From Bacteroidota bacterium (GTDB lineage: Bacteria; Bacteroidota; Bacteroidia; NS11-12g; UBA955): a stretch of DNA of 11,439 bases. Location: contig JAIYBO010000253.1 in NCBI GenBank assembly GCA_027488495.1, positions 1 through 11,439 on the forward strand. The letters are read 5' to 3'. The position numbers and the translations under genes are program-made. The notes beneath the pieces are model-generated. The model saw nothing but the letters and a program-made list of their open reading frames with translations. It was not told the DNA's origin and searched no databases. Below are positions 1-7,496 of this stretch, one piece after another; positions within the stretch are counted from its first letter, which is position 1, and each line of letters begins with the position of its first letter.

Positions 1-1451
1 TCTTCAGGTAAAATCACTTCATCCACAAAGCCCCTCGCCGCTGCTCTGTAAGGATTGGCGAACAAATCGCTGTATTCCTTTTCCTTTTCTTTCCAAGCTG
101 CATCTCTGTCTTCGGCCGCGTCAATGTCTCTTTTGAAAATGATTTCGTCAGCGCCCTTGGCCCCCATCACCGCAATCTCTGCCGTTGGCCAGGCGAAATT
201 CAAATCTGCTCCGATGTGTTTGCTGTTCATCACATCATATGCACCGCCATACGCCTTGCGTGTAATCACTGTAATACGTGGTACCGTGGCCTCGCTGAAA
301 GCATAAAGCAATTTAGCTCCATTTGTGATAATGGCATTCCATTCTTGATCAGTCCCCGGTAAAAATCCTGGGACATCTTCAAACACCAACAAAGGAATGT
401 TAAATGCATCACAAAAACGCACGAAACGCGCCGCCTTTTGGGAACTGTGCACATCCAACACCCCAGCCAAAAACGCAGGTTGGTTGGCAACGATACCTAT
501 GCTTCTGCCTGCCAATCGACCAAAACCCACCACGATATTCTCGGCATATGCTCCGTGAACTTCAAAAAAACTATCTGTATCAACAATCCCTTGGATCACT
601 TCTTTGATGTCGTAGGGCTGATTGGGATTTTCAGGAACGATGTCGTTCAGCACTTCACGAATTTCATTGCCTCCATTGTATGGCAATCCAGGTGCTTTTT
701 CCTCACAATTCTGAGGCACATAAGACAACAATTTTCTCAAATTCTGGATACAGACTACTTCATTGGCTGCGGTAAAATGGGCTACCCCACTTTTTGAACT
801 GTGCACCGAGGCACCGCCCAATTCTTCGCTGCTCACATCTTCGTTTGTTACTGTTTTTACAACATTGGGTCCTGTAACAAACATATAGCTGGTATTCTCC
901 ACCATGAAGATAAAATCTGTTAATGCCGGAGAATAAACGGCACCCCCCGCGCATGGGCCCATGATGGCAGAAATCTGGGGAATCACACCGCTGCTTTGAA
1001 CATTTTTATAAAAAATATCGGCATACCCACCCAACGAAACCACACCCTCTTGAATCCTCGCCCCACCTGAATCGTTCATACCAATCAATGGCGCGCCATT
1101 GGCCAATGCCATATCCATGATTTTGCAAATTTTCTCGGCATGAGTTTCACTCAAAGAACCTCCAAAAACGGTAAAATCTTGCGAAAACACATATACCAAT
1201 CGGCCACTCACCTTCCCGTATCCAGTGACTACACCATCGCCCAAAAACTGCTGTTTTTCCATACCGAAATCGGTACTTCTATGGGTAACAAATGCGCCAA
1301 TCTCACAAAATGTACCTTCATCCAACAACAGTTGAATGCGCTCGCGGGCTGTTAATTTACCCTTTTTGTGTTGAGAATCAATTCGGGCCTGACCTCCACC
1401 CATAGCCGCTTCGTTGCGTTTCTGGATGAGTGTATTTTTGCGTGAATCCAT
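1..1451 (-). CDS. pccB: Acyl-CoA carboxylase beta (carboxyltransferase) subunit, propionyl/methylmalonyl-CoA type; 3' end beyond window
   Basis: This subunit moves a carboxyl group from carboxybiotin to an acyl-CoA, probably propionyl-CoA to give methylmalonyl-CoA. The biotin carboxylase/carrier subunits must be elsewhere. Reading the minus strand from the ATG at 1451 gives 483 uninterrupted codons to the left edge. The family is usually about 510-520 residues, so roughly 30 are missing. Crotonase-type landmarks are clear: NDSGGARIQEG (about 126-136) and GPCAGGAVYSPALTDF (165-180) in the N half, then VPGFLPGTDQEW, RKAYGGAYDVMNSKHIGADL and FAWPTAEIAVMGAKGA in the C half. The N-terminus (KRNEAAMGGG...KGKLTARERI) fits the family and supports this start. 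It follows porV by 51 bases with no terminator between, so co-transcription from porU/porV is plausible, but a TAnnTTTG box lies 6 bases before the ATG. Exact substrate is inferred; glutaconyl-CoA or methylmalonyl-CoA decarboxylase alpha chains share the fold. Confidence 0.93.
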   Translation of the reverse strand, partial: MDSRKNTLIQKRNEAAMGGGQARIDSQHKKGKLTARERIQLLLDEGTFCEIGAFVTHRSTDFGMEKQQFLGDGVVTGYGKVSGRLVYVFSQDFTVFGGSLSETHAEKICKIMDMALANGAPLIGMNDSGGARIQEGVVSLGGYADIFYKNVQSSGVIPQISAIMGPCAGGAVYSPALTDFIFMVENTSYMFVTGPNVVKTVTNEDVSSEELGGASVHSSKSGVAHFTAANEVVCIQNLRKLLSYVPQNCEEKAPGLPYNGGNEIREVLNDIVPENPNQPYDIKEVIQGIVDTDSFFEVHGAYAENIVVGFGRLAGRSIGIVANQPAFLAGVLDVHSSQKAARFVRFCDAFNIPLLVFEDVPGFLPGTDQEWNAIITNGAKLLYAFSEATVPRITVITRKAYGGAYDVMNSKHIGADLNFAWPTAEIAVMGAKGADEIIFKRDIDAAEDRDAAWKEKEKEYSDLFANPYRAAARGFVDEVILPE

Positions 1452-1457
1452 ATGTGG

Positions 1458-1465
1458 CAAATTTA
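1458..1465 (-). promoter_or_regulatory. Possible -7 box of the carboxylase gene
   Basis: The minus strand reads TAAATTTG, a perfect match to the Bacteroidota -7 consensus TAnnTTTG. It lies 6 bases before the carboxylase ATG. No TTG element is present 17-23 bases upstream. If used, transcription would start at or almost on the ATG, giving a leaderless message. It may be a chance match, because the gene can also be read through from porV. Confidence 0.35.
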
Positions 1466-1502
1466 CACATCGCCACGCGAAAGCTGAAGAAAAAGATTGT
1501 AA

Positions 1503-2720
1503 TTAATTCGATCCTGGGGAATCTTTCAATGCAGAAAGATCAAACAGCAAAGAAAAACGCATTTGATTTTGCAAAGGATGCCTGTTTGCAAATGGAACCA
1601 AATAAGCAGCGTCAATGGTAAAGGTATTGTATTTGAGACCCAGACCTATGGTACCATACTGTCTTCCACCCTTGGTTTTGGCCTCATAAAAAGCCCCTGC
1701 GCGCAAGACAAACAAATCGTTGTAAATGTATTCTGTACCCAAACTGAAATTGTATTCTTTGGCCTCCTCCGCAAATCCACCCGGCGCATCATAGAACGAC
1801 TGAATCATGCCTTGAATGGTATTCACATTTGGGTCGATACCGGTGAACTGACGAACACCGCTCACGAATGAATCCTCTCCATTATAAGAAACCAAGTAAT
1901 AAGGTCTGGTAGGCACCAATAACTTGTTTACGTCGGCATACACGTTGATCACGTTATAATCATCGATTTTGTGACTGTAACCCACACCCAATTTCAGGTT
2001 TGTAGGAATGAAATCGCGCTTCTCTTTGGAAGAATAAGTCATCTTTGAACCGATGTTTTGGATGTTTAAACCAAATTGCAACTTATCGAAACCGCCTTTG
2101 GGGTTTTTCACTTCGGTTTTGTAGAGCAAATTCACATCACCCGCAGCACCCATGGCCGCTTTGTAATCAATGCCATTGAAAGCGCGATTACCTGTAAGGT
2201 TGCTGTAAATGAACCTCAAATTCACGCCCATTGAAAAATTGTTGTTGAATTGTGTGGCATACCCCCCGTCGAAAGCAAATTCGTTGGGATTGAAATTACC
2301 CGTGGGATTTCCTTCGAAATCGGTGAACTGAATGTTTCCCAAAGAGAAGTATCTCATCGAACCACATACCGCTGAACCCTTACCTACTTTGGCATAACCA
2401 GACAAATATGAGAATCCTACATCGTCAACCAATTGGCGCAACCAAGGGGCATAAGACAATGAAAAACCCGTTTTATTTTTGGCGTGAACCAAGTTTGCCA
2501 TGTTCCAAGACCCGCTGTTTGCATCTGGATTGAACAATGCCACACCAACATCGCCCATTGCTGCGGAACGACTGTCGGGCGTAATGGTTAAAAATGGCAC
2601 CATCGTGGTCACAGTATTCAATTGACCGGCTAATTGCTTAGAAGTCAAAGATGTAGATTGAGCCTGCAAAGAAGCCCATGCAGTAATCGATAATAGAGCA
2701 ATGGCTGCTGTTTTTTTCAT
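1503..2720 (-). CDS. porV: Type IX secretion outer-membrane protein PorV (LptO family)
   Basis: PorV is an outer-membrane beta-barrel of the FadL type. It takes substrates carrying the C-terminal signal from the SprA translocon and delivers them to the attachment complex with PorU. The product is 405 residues from the chosen ATG. A signal peptide is clear (MKKTAAIALLSITAWASLQA, then QS). The family signature follows at about 43-61 (FLTITPDSRSAAMGDVGVA), then barrel-like alternating strands, ending HPLQNQMRFSLLFD (381-394), a typical PorV terminal strand. An ORF start 13 codons upstream would bury the signal peptide behind MHNSDIIFLPLRT, so the inner ATG is preferred. It lies 87 bases after porU in the same direction, matching the usual porU-porV pairing. 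No terminator separates it from porU or from the carboxylase gene. Confidence 0.95.
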   Translation of the reverse strand: MKKTAAIALLSITAWASLQAQSTSLTSKQLAGQLNTVTTMVPFLTITPDSRSAAMGDVGVALFNPDANSGSWNMANLVHAKNKTGFSLSYAPWLRQLVDDVGFSYLSGYAKVGKGSAVCGSMRYFSLGNIQFTDFEGNPTGNFNPNEFAFDGGYATQFNNNFSMGVNLRFIYSNLTGNRAFNGIDYKAAMGAAGDVNLLYKTEVKNPKGGFDKLQFGLNIQNIGSKMTYSSKEKRDFIPTNLKLGVGYSHKIDDYNVINVYADVNKLLVPTRPYYLVSYNGEDSFVSGVRQFTGIDPNVNTIQGMIQSFYDAPGGFAEEAKEYNFSLGTEYIYNDLFVLRAGAFYEAKTKGGRQYGTIGLGLKYNTFTIDAAYLVPFANRHPLQNQMRFSLLFDLSALKDSPGSN

Positions 2721-2732
2721 AGTGCGTAATGG

Positions 2733-2740
2733 CAAAAATA
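2733..2740 (-). promoter_or_regulatory. Possible -7 box upstream of porV
   Basis: The minus strand reads TATTTTTG, a perfect TAnnTTTG match, 12 bases before the porV ATG. No TTG is seen at 17-23 bases upstream. The distance to the ATG equals that seen for gatB and nearly that for porP. This suggests a secondary promoter inside the porU-porV operon, with a very short leader. It also argues for the ATG at 2720, since an upstream start at 2759 would lie before the transcript. Confidence 0.4.
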
Positions 2741-2807
2741 TGATATCAGAATTGTGCATCCTAATTGATTGATAAAGATATCTAAAATAAACGAAAGAAA
2801 TTCAAAA

Positions 2808-5800
2808 TCATTGTGCTTTCACGAACTTTCCACCCACCTTGGCTTCTAGTCCATCTTCTGTGAGCAACAACACTTGATAAAAGTAAATCCCCCCTTGCAA
2901 ATCGGCACCCGAAGATGATTTCCCATCCCAATCAATGACCGTCATTTTTGCTTGAGCAGACTCTTGCCATTGCTGTCCATCCGCCAAAACACGGCCCGAA
3001 GCATCCATTACCTTCCATTTCACAGTGAGATTCTCACCTGGCAAACTGTGTTGCACCCATACCTTCAACTCATCGTAAAATGGTTGTGGGAAAGCACCTG
3101 ACCCTGTCACTTCCAATGTTCTTGGCGGTATCACCAAACATTGAACCATCCCCTTACCTGGGTTATTGTAAATATCCCAAGCTTTACAAGTAAATGTATG
3201 TCTACCAGGGATCAAACCAGACAATGGAAAACGCACGGTTCCTCTGGTGTAACTGTTCACATCATAACTAAAATAATCGTTAAGTACAAAATTCTGTTGC
3301 TTTTCGGTTCCTTCGTCAACAATCAGTTGCAGGTCTCGGCCGATGCCTACGCCAGTAGAATTGATCCCATCTTTATCGAATATACGGGCCACAAAATCCA
3401 CATCGCGAGCTACCTTTCCGCCATTTGAAAAAGTGGTGTCTTGCATAAATGCCTTCACTTCCGGACCATCCACATCGATTTGCGACACTTGCTCACTGCC
3501 ACCGATGAAAAACTGCCATGAACCGGCGGCATCTGTAAGATTGTTATGAGCGTAGAACTTTGCCAAGCCAATGCCATAATTGTATGCAATGTCTTTGGGC
3601 ACTGAAAACACCAACTCGAATTTTCCATTTTTTACGGTCACTTGCCCATTGAACAAGATGCCAGACTGCTCAGAAAATGCCACTGGTTTGGCCTGCCCAT
3701 CGTTATTGAGGGTATACTTTTGTATGGGTTTGTCGAAAATTTTCACCCACATCGTGCCATTGAACCCGATAAATTCACCCACCAAACGCTCATTGATGTG
3801 GCCCTTTAAATGAATAACAGAAAATGCTTTCACTGTGTCGCGGAACGCACTCACGTGTTTACCCTGAACTGAATCTACTTGTATCAAGTGCTTTGGAAAT
3901 GCGATGGGCATGCTCGCATCGCCCAGCAAGGCAAATTTATTGTCTTCAGAGTTGTAGGTTGGTCGGTTTTTCATACGCTGAAAAACTTCACCCAGCGTGG
4001 GAATGGGCTCATTGGGCTTGGGGAATCCGTAGTTCGTCCAAAAATCTCTATTGATCTGGGTATTTCCACTTACATAAACCAACCGCGTAGTGCTCATCAA
4101 AGCGATGGCGCCCCCTTTTGGATTCAGCAAGGTTAGTTCTCCCGCACTTTGGTTTTTGGGGTCATCAAATGCACTGAACTCACAGGTTGCCGTGAATAAT
4201 ATGGGCATTTTATAAGTATTCTCCCAGCTGTTCACCATGGGAATATCAAGAATCGATTCTTGGGCCCAGCCTTTGATGCCGCCATGACCTTGATAATTAA
4301 AGAACAAGGCTCCGTCTTTCATGGTACGATTGATGGCCGCACTCATTTCAGGGTACTTTTCATTGTTGCCCGTGGTAGACTGCGAAAAGGCATCTGTATA
4401 CAATTTATTTACGTTGAGATAAGGGAAAAACTGATTGATGTAATTGGAGTTGTATTCAGATTCAGTGACAAACTCTGTCTCCCAACTTTCGTCTACATCA
4501 TCGCAAGCAAAAGCGATATTTGATCGCCATGGACCCAATGATTTGGGCGAACCATACCTTTCTAACTTGGCGACAACACCCGTGGCTTCTGCCAAAGTTC
4601 TGGCCGGAATCCTACCAACAGATATGGCCAATTTGCCCTTTGTTTTCATCGGATCGCCTTCGTTTGAATCCAAAAAACCCAAAAAATCGTCTAGACAAAA
4701 GGAGCCCGCGCCCGCATTCCCTGTGGATTGATATATTGGAACAAAATTGGTGTTGTCTACCACCCGATTCTTCATATCGTAAGAGGCCGCACCCAAAATG
4801 GTGACAAATCGAAATTTACTTCCCGATTGCTGTGCAAATAACCTGCGCCAACGGAAGTAATCTCTCAAAGCAACCAAATCTTGCTGTCCGCCAGAAAACT
4901 CGTTGTAAATCTCCTGTGGCGTAATCACCGCAACCGTATAACCCGGATTGATTTTGCGGTAATTGGCCAATTGATTGGCTGCTGCCATGAAATTGGGATG
5001 GGTTAAAATAACAAGTTCGGCGCTGTTTTCAAATGCTTTGTTTTGCGCAGCCAACATCGTCCTGACCTGCACTTGCAAGAATTTCGCATTGTTTTTTGGA
5101 AATGAAATGAACGTATGATGTGGTTCATCTTTGGACAGTAAAATACGCAAATCTCCCCCGCCCAATTGTTCGATGTTACAAATTTTGGGCATCAACGGAT
5201 TCGAAACATTCCAAACATTCACTTGAGTGTCCTGTGACGACCATTGAAAGAACACATTTTGATTGCTCGATGCGAGTTCTTGGTTTCGCAGGAAAGATGT
5301 TGCAGAGGGTTTGTGCACCCCACTTTGCCAAGTTTTTACCTCAAAGTAATCCAACAGCACGTAAGATTTGGTATTGGGGCGATTCAGTTTGAATTGCAAA
5401 TTCAAGTTTGAGCCCTGCACAGGGACTTTCATTGTAGCATTCAATAAATAATAGGGTTCGTAGGTGCCACCTATCGACCGCAACTTGTAGCGAACAACCT
5501 TTCCATTGGCGGTTACAATGAGAGATCCAGTATCGTCTGTTACAAATGACGCGATTTGGAAATCCAGCTCTATACTATCCACTCCGTTTGGAATGCTGCG
5601 TTGAAAAGACCGAAACAAAGTTTCATTACCCAATCGCTCGCCAAACCACATTCTTCCCATAGAGTTTGGGTTCACCATATCGCTATCGTGAAAATCATAT
5701 TGCTCTATACCCTTCACAGTATAACCAATTGCGCCGATTGCCGCTTTTTGATTCATGGTTCGCAATCCTTTTTCATCGGAATGACCGATCACAAACTGCG

Positions 5801-6197
5801 TTTTATCTGCATAAAAATTGGAGAAGTGCTGGTAGCTGAACTGACTGAAAGACCAATCCTTGGTGGATTGAGCATAAAATATCACTGCATCACCATCGTT
5901 CCATACGCCATCTGCTTCACCAATCACTTGGCAAGGAATCTGGTGCGATTGCGCTCGAACCAAAGCTGAATTGGTTTCTGGCAAACCTTCACCTTGTGCA
6001 CCATAAATCTGAAAATTTCTTGGGTCTGAGGAAGCCACATCCAATCCCATGTTCTTCAATTCGGCCATGGTAATTTTATACATACCAGACGATCCCGTTT
6101 CGATCGCGGCCCACTTTCCTTTTGATAGGAATGATTGTGCCTGTAACGAAAGGGACAAAGCAGCGAAAACAGTGGTGATGATTAACCTTGGGTGCAT
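2808..6197 (-). CDS. porU: Type IX secretion system sortase PorU (peptidase C25 family)
   Basis: PorU is the surface cysteine protease that removes the C-terminal sorting signal from type IX substrates and joins them to a lipopolysaccharide-type anchor, in complex with PorV. The product is 1129 residues from the chosen ATG, normal for PorU. A signal peptide (MHPRLIITTVFAALSLSLQA, then QS) is followed by an N-terminal domain and a gingipain-like C25 domain at about 390-770. The catalytic pair is visible: His638 in NYQGHGG (codon 4284-4286) and Cys672 in ILFTATCEFSAFDDP (codon 4182-4184). The last ~100 residues form an Ig-like domain ending in DWDGKSSSG..LQGGIYFYQV, resembling the CTD that PorU itself keeps. 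A GTG 17 codons upstream extends the frame, but the ATG directly before the signal peptide is preferred. It diverges from porP across 160 bases. I see no clean promoter; TACGTTTT, 10 bases before the ATG, is one mismatch from the -7 consensus. Confidence 0.95.
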   Translation of the reverse strand: MHPRLIITTVFAALSLSLQAQSFLSKGKWAAIETGSSGMYKITMAELKNMGLDVASSDPRNFQIYGAQGEGLPETNSALVRAQSHQIPCQVIGEADGVWNDGDAVIFYAQSTKDWSFSQFSYQHFSNFYADKTQFVIGHSDEKGLRTMNQKAAIGAIGYTVKGIEQYDFHDSDMVNPNSMGRMWFGERLGNETLFRSFQRSIPNGVDSIELDFQIASFVTDDTGSLIVTANGKVVRYKLRSIGGTYEPYYLLNATMKVPVQGSNLNLQFKLNRPNTKSYVLLDYFEVKTWQSGVHKPSATSFLRNQELASSNQNVFFQWSSQDTQVNVWNVSNPLMPKICNIEQLGGGDLRILLSKDEPHHTFISFPKNNAKFLQVQVRTMLAAQNKAFENSAELVILTHPNFMAAANQLANYRKINPGYTVAVITPQEIYNEFSGGQQDLVALRDYFRWRRLFAQQSGSKFRFVTILGAASYDMKNRVVDNTNFVPIYQSTGNAGAGSFCLDDFLGFLDSNEGDPMKTKGKLAISVGRIPARTLAEATGVVAKLERYGSPKSLGPWRSNIAFACDDVDESWETEFVTESEYNSNYINQFFPYLNVNKLYTDAFSQSTTGNNEKYPEMSAAINRTMKDGALFFNYQGHGGIKGWAQESILDIPMVNSWENTYKMPILFTATCEFSAFDDPKNQSAGELTLLNPKGGAIALMSTTRLVYVSGNTQINRDFWTNYGFPKPNEPIPTLGEVFQRMKNRPTYNSEDNKFALLGDASMPIAFPKHLIQVDSVQGKHVSAFRDTVKAFSVIHLKGHINERLVGEFIGFNGTMWVKIFDKPIQKYTLNNDGQAKPVAFSEQSGILFNGQVTVKNGKFELVFSVPKDIAYNYGIGLAKFYAHNNLTDAAGSWQFFIGGSEQVSQIDVDGPEVKAFMQDTTFSNGGKVARDVDFVARIFDKDGINSTGVGIGRDLQLIVDEGTEKQQNFVLNDYFSYDVNSYTRGTVRFPLSGLIPGRHTFTCKAWDIYNNPGKGMVQCLVIPPRTLEVTGSGAFPQPFYDELKVWVQHSLPGENLTVKWKVMDASGRVLADGQQWQESAQAKMTVIDWDGKSSSGADLQGGIYFYQVLLLTEDGLEAKVGGKFVKAQ

Positions 6198-6301
6198 TAC
6201 AAATTTCAAAACGTAAAATAACACAAAATCATGGATATATTTTGTCACGGTATTGTCATGTACGATGAATTTTAACCATTTCCAAGAAAGTTTGTTTGTA
6301 A

Positions 6302-6324
6302 AATCAATAATTTGTGCATTGATT
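6302..6324. repeat. Inverted repeat in the porU-porP divergent region
   Basis: AATCAAT (6302-6308) and ATTGATT (6318-6324) form a perfect 7-base inverted repeat with a 9-base spacer. The candidate -33 TTG of the porP promoter (6312-6314) lies in the spacer. A 9-base direct repeat, AAGTTTGTT, also occurs at 6288-6296 and 6338-6346; the second copy overlaps the porP -7 box. The symmetry could be an operator for the divergent pair, but AT-rich intergenic DNA yields such repeats by chance fairly often. Confidence 0.35.
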
Positions 6325-6344
6325 CGTTTTTATTTGTAAGTTTG
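6312..6344 (+). promoter_or_regulatory. Promoter of porP
   Basis: TTG at 6312-6314 and TAAGTTTG at 6337-6344 are separated by 22 bases. They match the Bacteroidota/Flavobacterium consensus TTG-N17-23-TAnnTTTG. The box ends 13 bases before the porP ATG, so the leader should be only about 8 bases. No Shine-Dalgarno sequence is present. Confidence 0.55.
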
Positions 6345-6357
6345 TTAGACGTACCAC

Positions 6358-7365
6358 ATGAAAAGAGTTTTACGAGCACTTAGTCTCGGCTTGATTGGAG
6401 GGATTTCCCTCAGCGTTCAGGCCCAAGATCCAGAACTTACGCAGTTCTACGCGGCACCAGTATACACCAACCCTGCGTTGGCTGGATCTGCTGTCTGCGC
6501 TTACGGAGCAGCTGGGCGTATGTCGCTCAACTACCGAAACCAATGGCCCAACTTACCAGGAACTTTCCGTTCATTTTGTGCATCATGGGATCAACACATC
6601 CCGAGCGTTGGTGGTGGATTGGGAGCAATGGTATTCCACGATATCGCTGGTGCGGGATTGTTAACTTCTACTACTGTGAGCGGTGTTTACAGCTATTTGT
6701 TACCATTGGATCGCGGTAGAATGTACATGCGTTTTGGATTACAAGGTTCATTCACCAACAAATCCATCAATTTCAGTCGTTTGAAATTTGCAGACCAAAT
6801 CAACCCCACCCAAGGATTTGTTTTACCTACAGGTGAGCAAGCCCCAGCAAATGGTGGTGTGAAAAACTATCCCAACTTCAACGCCGGATGGGTAATGTAT
6901 ACCAGCAAGTTCTACATGGGATTTGCGGCACACAACATCATTGAGCCCAACTGGAGTTTTTACAACAACCCCGATGAAGTATTGCCAATGCGTTTAACTG
7001 CCCATGCCGGTGCCGTTATTCCAATGACTAGAAGCAGATTCGAAGAAAATACCATTTCTCCAAACGCATTGTTCATGAAACAGCGCAATTTCACTCAGTT
7101 GAATTTGGGTTTCTACGCCAACAAAGGTCCATTGGTAACCGGTTTGTGGTTCCGTCAAACCTTCGGCGCATTCAAGAATTCAGATGCGGTGATTATGTTG
7201 GTTGGATTTAGAAAGAATCGATTCAAATTTGGTTATAGCTATGACTTTACTGTGAGCGATGGTCGCAGTGCCATCCCATCTTCTCACGAGGTAAGTGCAA
7301 CGATTGATTGGTGCGTACCTCCAGGAAGAACGCCATTCAAACCACTGCGTTGTCCTGAATTTTGA
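6358..7365 (+). CDS. porP: PorP/SprF family type IX secretion outer-membrane protein
   Basis: Members of this family are outer-membrane beta-barrels tied to the type IX system. P. gingivalis PorP is essential for secretion, while Flavobacterium SprF is needed for export of the adhesin SprB. The product is 335 residues. It has a signal peptide (about 1-22, ...SLSVQA then QDPE) followed at once by the family N-terminal signature, DPELTQFYAAPVYTNPALAG (24-43). Repeated glycine/aromatic strands follow, and a typical end near SSHEVSATIDW. The ATG is the first possible start after the TAAGTTTG box and stands directly before the signal peptide. It is followed by a strong terminator and then gldJ, and diverges from porU. 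No SprB-like adhesin gene is adjacent, unlike many sprF copies, which favours a machinery role (PorP-like). Whether it is the core PorP or one of several SprF paralogues cannot be decided from this window. Confidence 0.88.
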   Translation: MKRVLRALSLGLIGGISLSVQAQDPELTQFYAAPVYTNPALAGSAVCAYGAAGRMSLNYRNQWPNLPGTFRSFCASWDQHIPSVGGGLGAMVFHDIAGAGLLTSTTVSGVYSYLLPLDRGRMYMRFGLQGSFTNKSINFSRLKFADQINPTQGFVLPTGEQAPANGGVKNYPNFNAGWVMYTSKFYMGFAAHNIIEPNWSFYNNPDEVLPMRLTAHAGAVIPMTRSRFEENTISPNALFMKQRNFTQLNLGFYANKGPLVTGLWFRQTFGAFKNSDAVIMLVGFRKNRFKFGYSYDFTVSDGRSAIPSSHEVSATIDWCVPPGRTPFKPLRCPEF

Positions 7366-7400
7366 TCTACAACAGTTTATCAACACAATAAATTTGAGAA

Positions 7401-7426
7401 AAAGCCCAACCCCGTTGGGCTTTTTT
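7401..7426 (+). terminator. Rho-independent terminator of porP
   Basis: GCCCAAC (7404-7410) pairs with GTTGGGC (7414-7420) around a CCC loop. The stem is flanked by AAA, and T6 follows at 7421-7426. It lies 35 bases after the porP stop and largely uncouples porP from gldJ. Confidence 0.88.
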
Positions 7427-7427
7427 A

Positions 7428-7457
7428 TTGCGCATGTTGAAAAAAAATATATATTTG
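7428..7457 (+). promoter_or_regulatory. Promoter of gldJ
   Basis: TTG (7428-7430), a 19-base spacer and TATATTTG (7450-7457) form a full match to the Bacteroidota promoter consensus with near-ideal spacing. The -33 element begins two bases after the porP terminator's T-run. The expected start near 7463 gives a leader of about 34 bases, longer than for the other genes here. Confidence 0.72.
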
Positions 7458-7463
7458 CAAATA
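7452..7463. repeat. 12-base palindrome on the gldJ -7 box
   Basis: TATTTGCAAATA is a perfect palindrome that overlaps the last six bases of the -7 box (7450-7457) and extends to the expected transcription start. This position suits a repressor site, but it is short and AT-rich and may be accidental. Confidence 0.3.
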
Positions 7464-7496
7464 ATACACATAATCTGTCGTTATTAATAACTAAGA

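Noticed and set aside
1..1451. The carboxylase region looks broken, with only short minus-strand reading frames between a start and a stop.
   Set aside because: Translation by hand from 1451 shows one unbroken frame to the edge. It only lacks its stop codon because the window ends; the short frames are shadows.
3141..5969. Many plus-strand reading frames of 70-137 residues opposite porU.
   Set aside because: They are shadows of the long porU frame, with no signal peptides, domains or promoters of their own.
6198..6248. GTG start at 6248 for porU.
   Set aside because: It would add 17 residues before a complete signal peptide that begins at the ATG at 6197.
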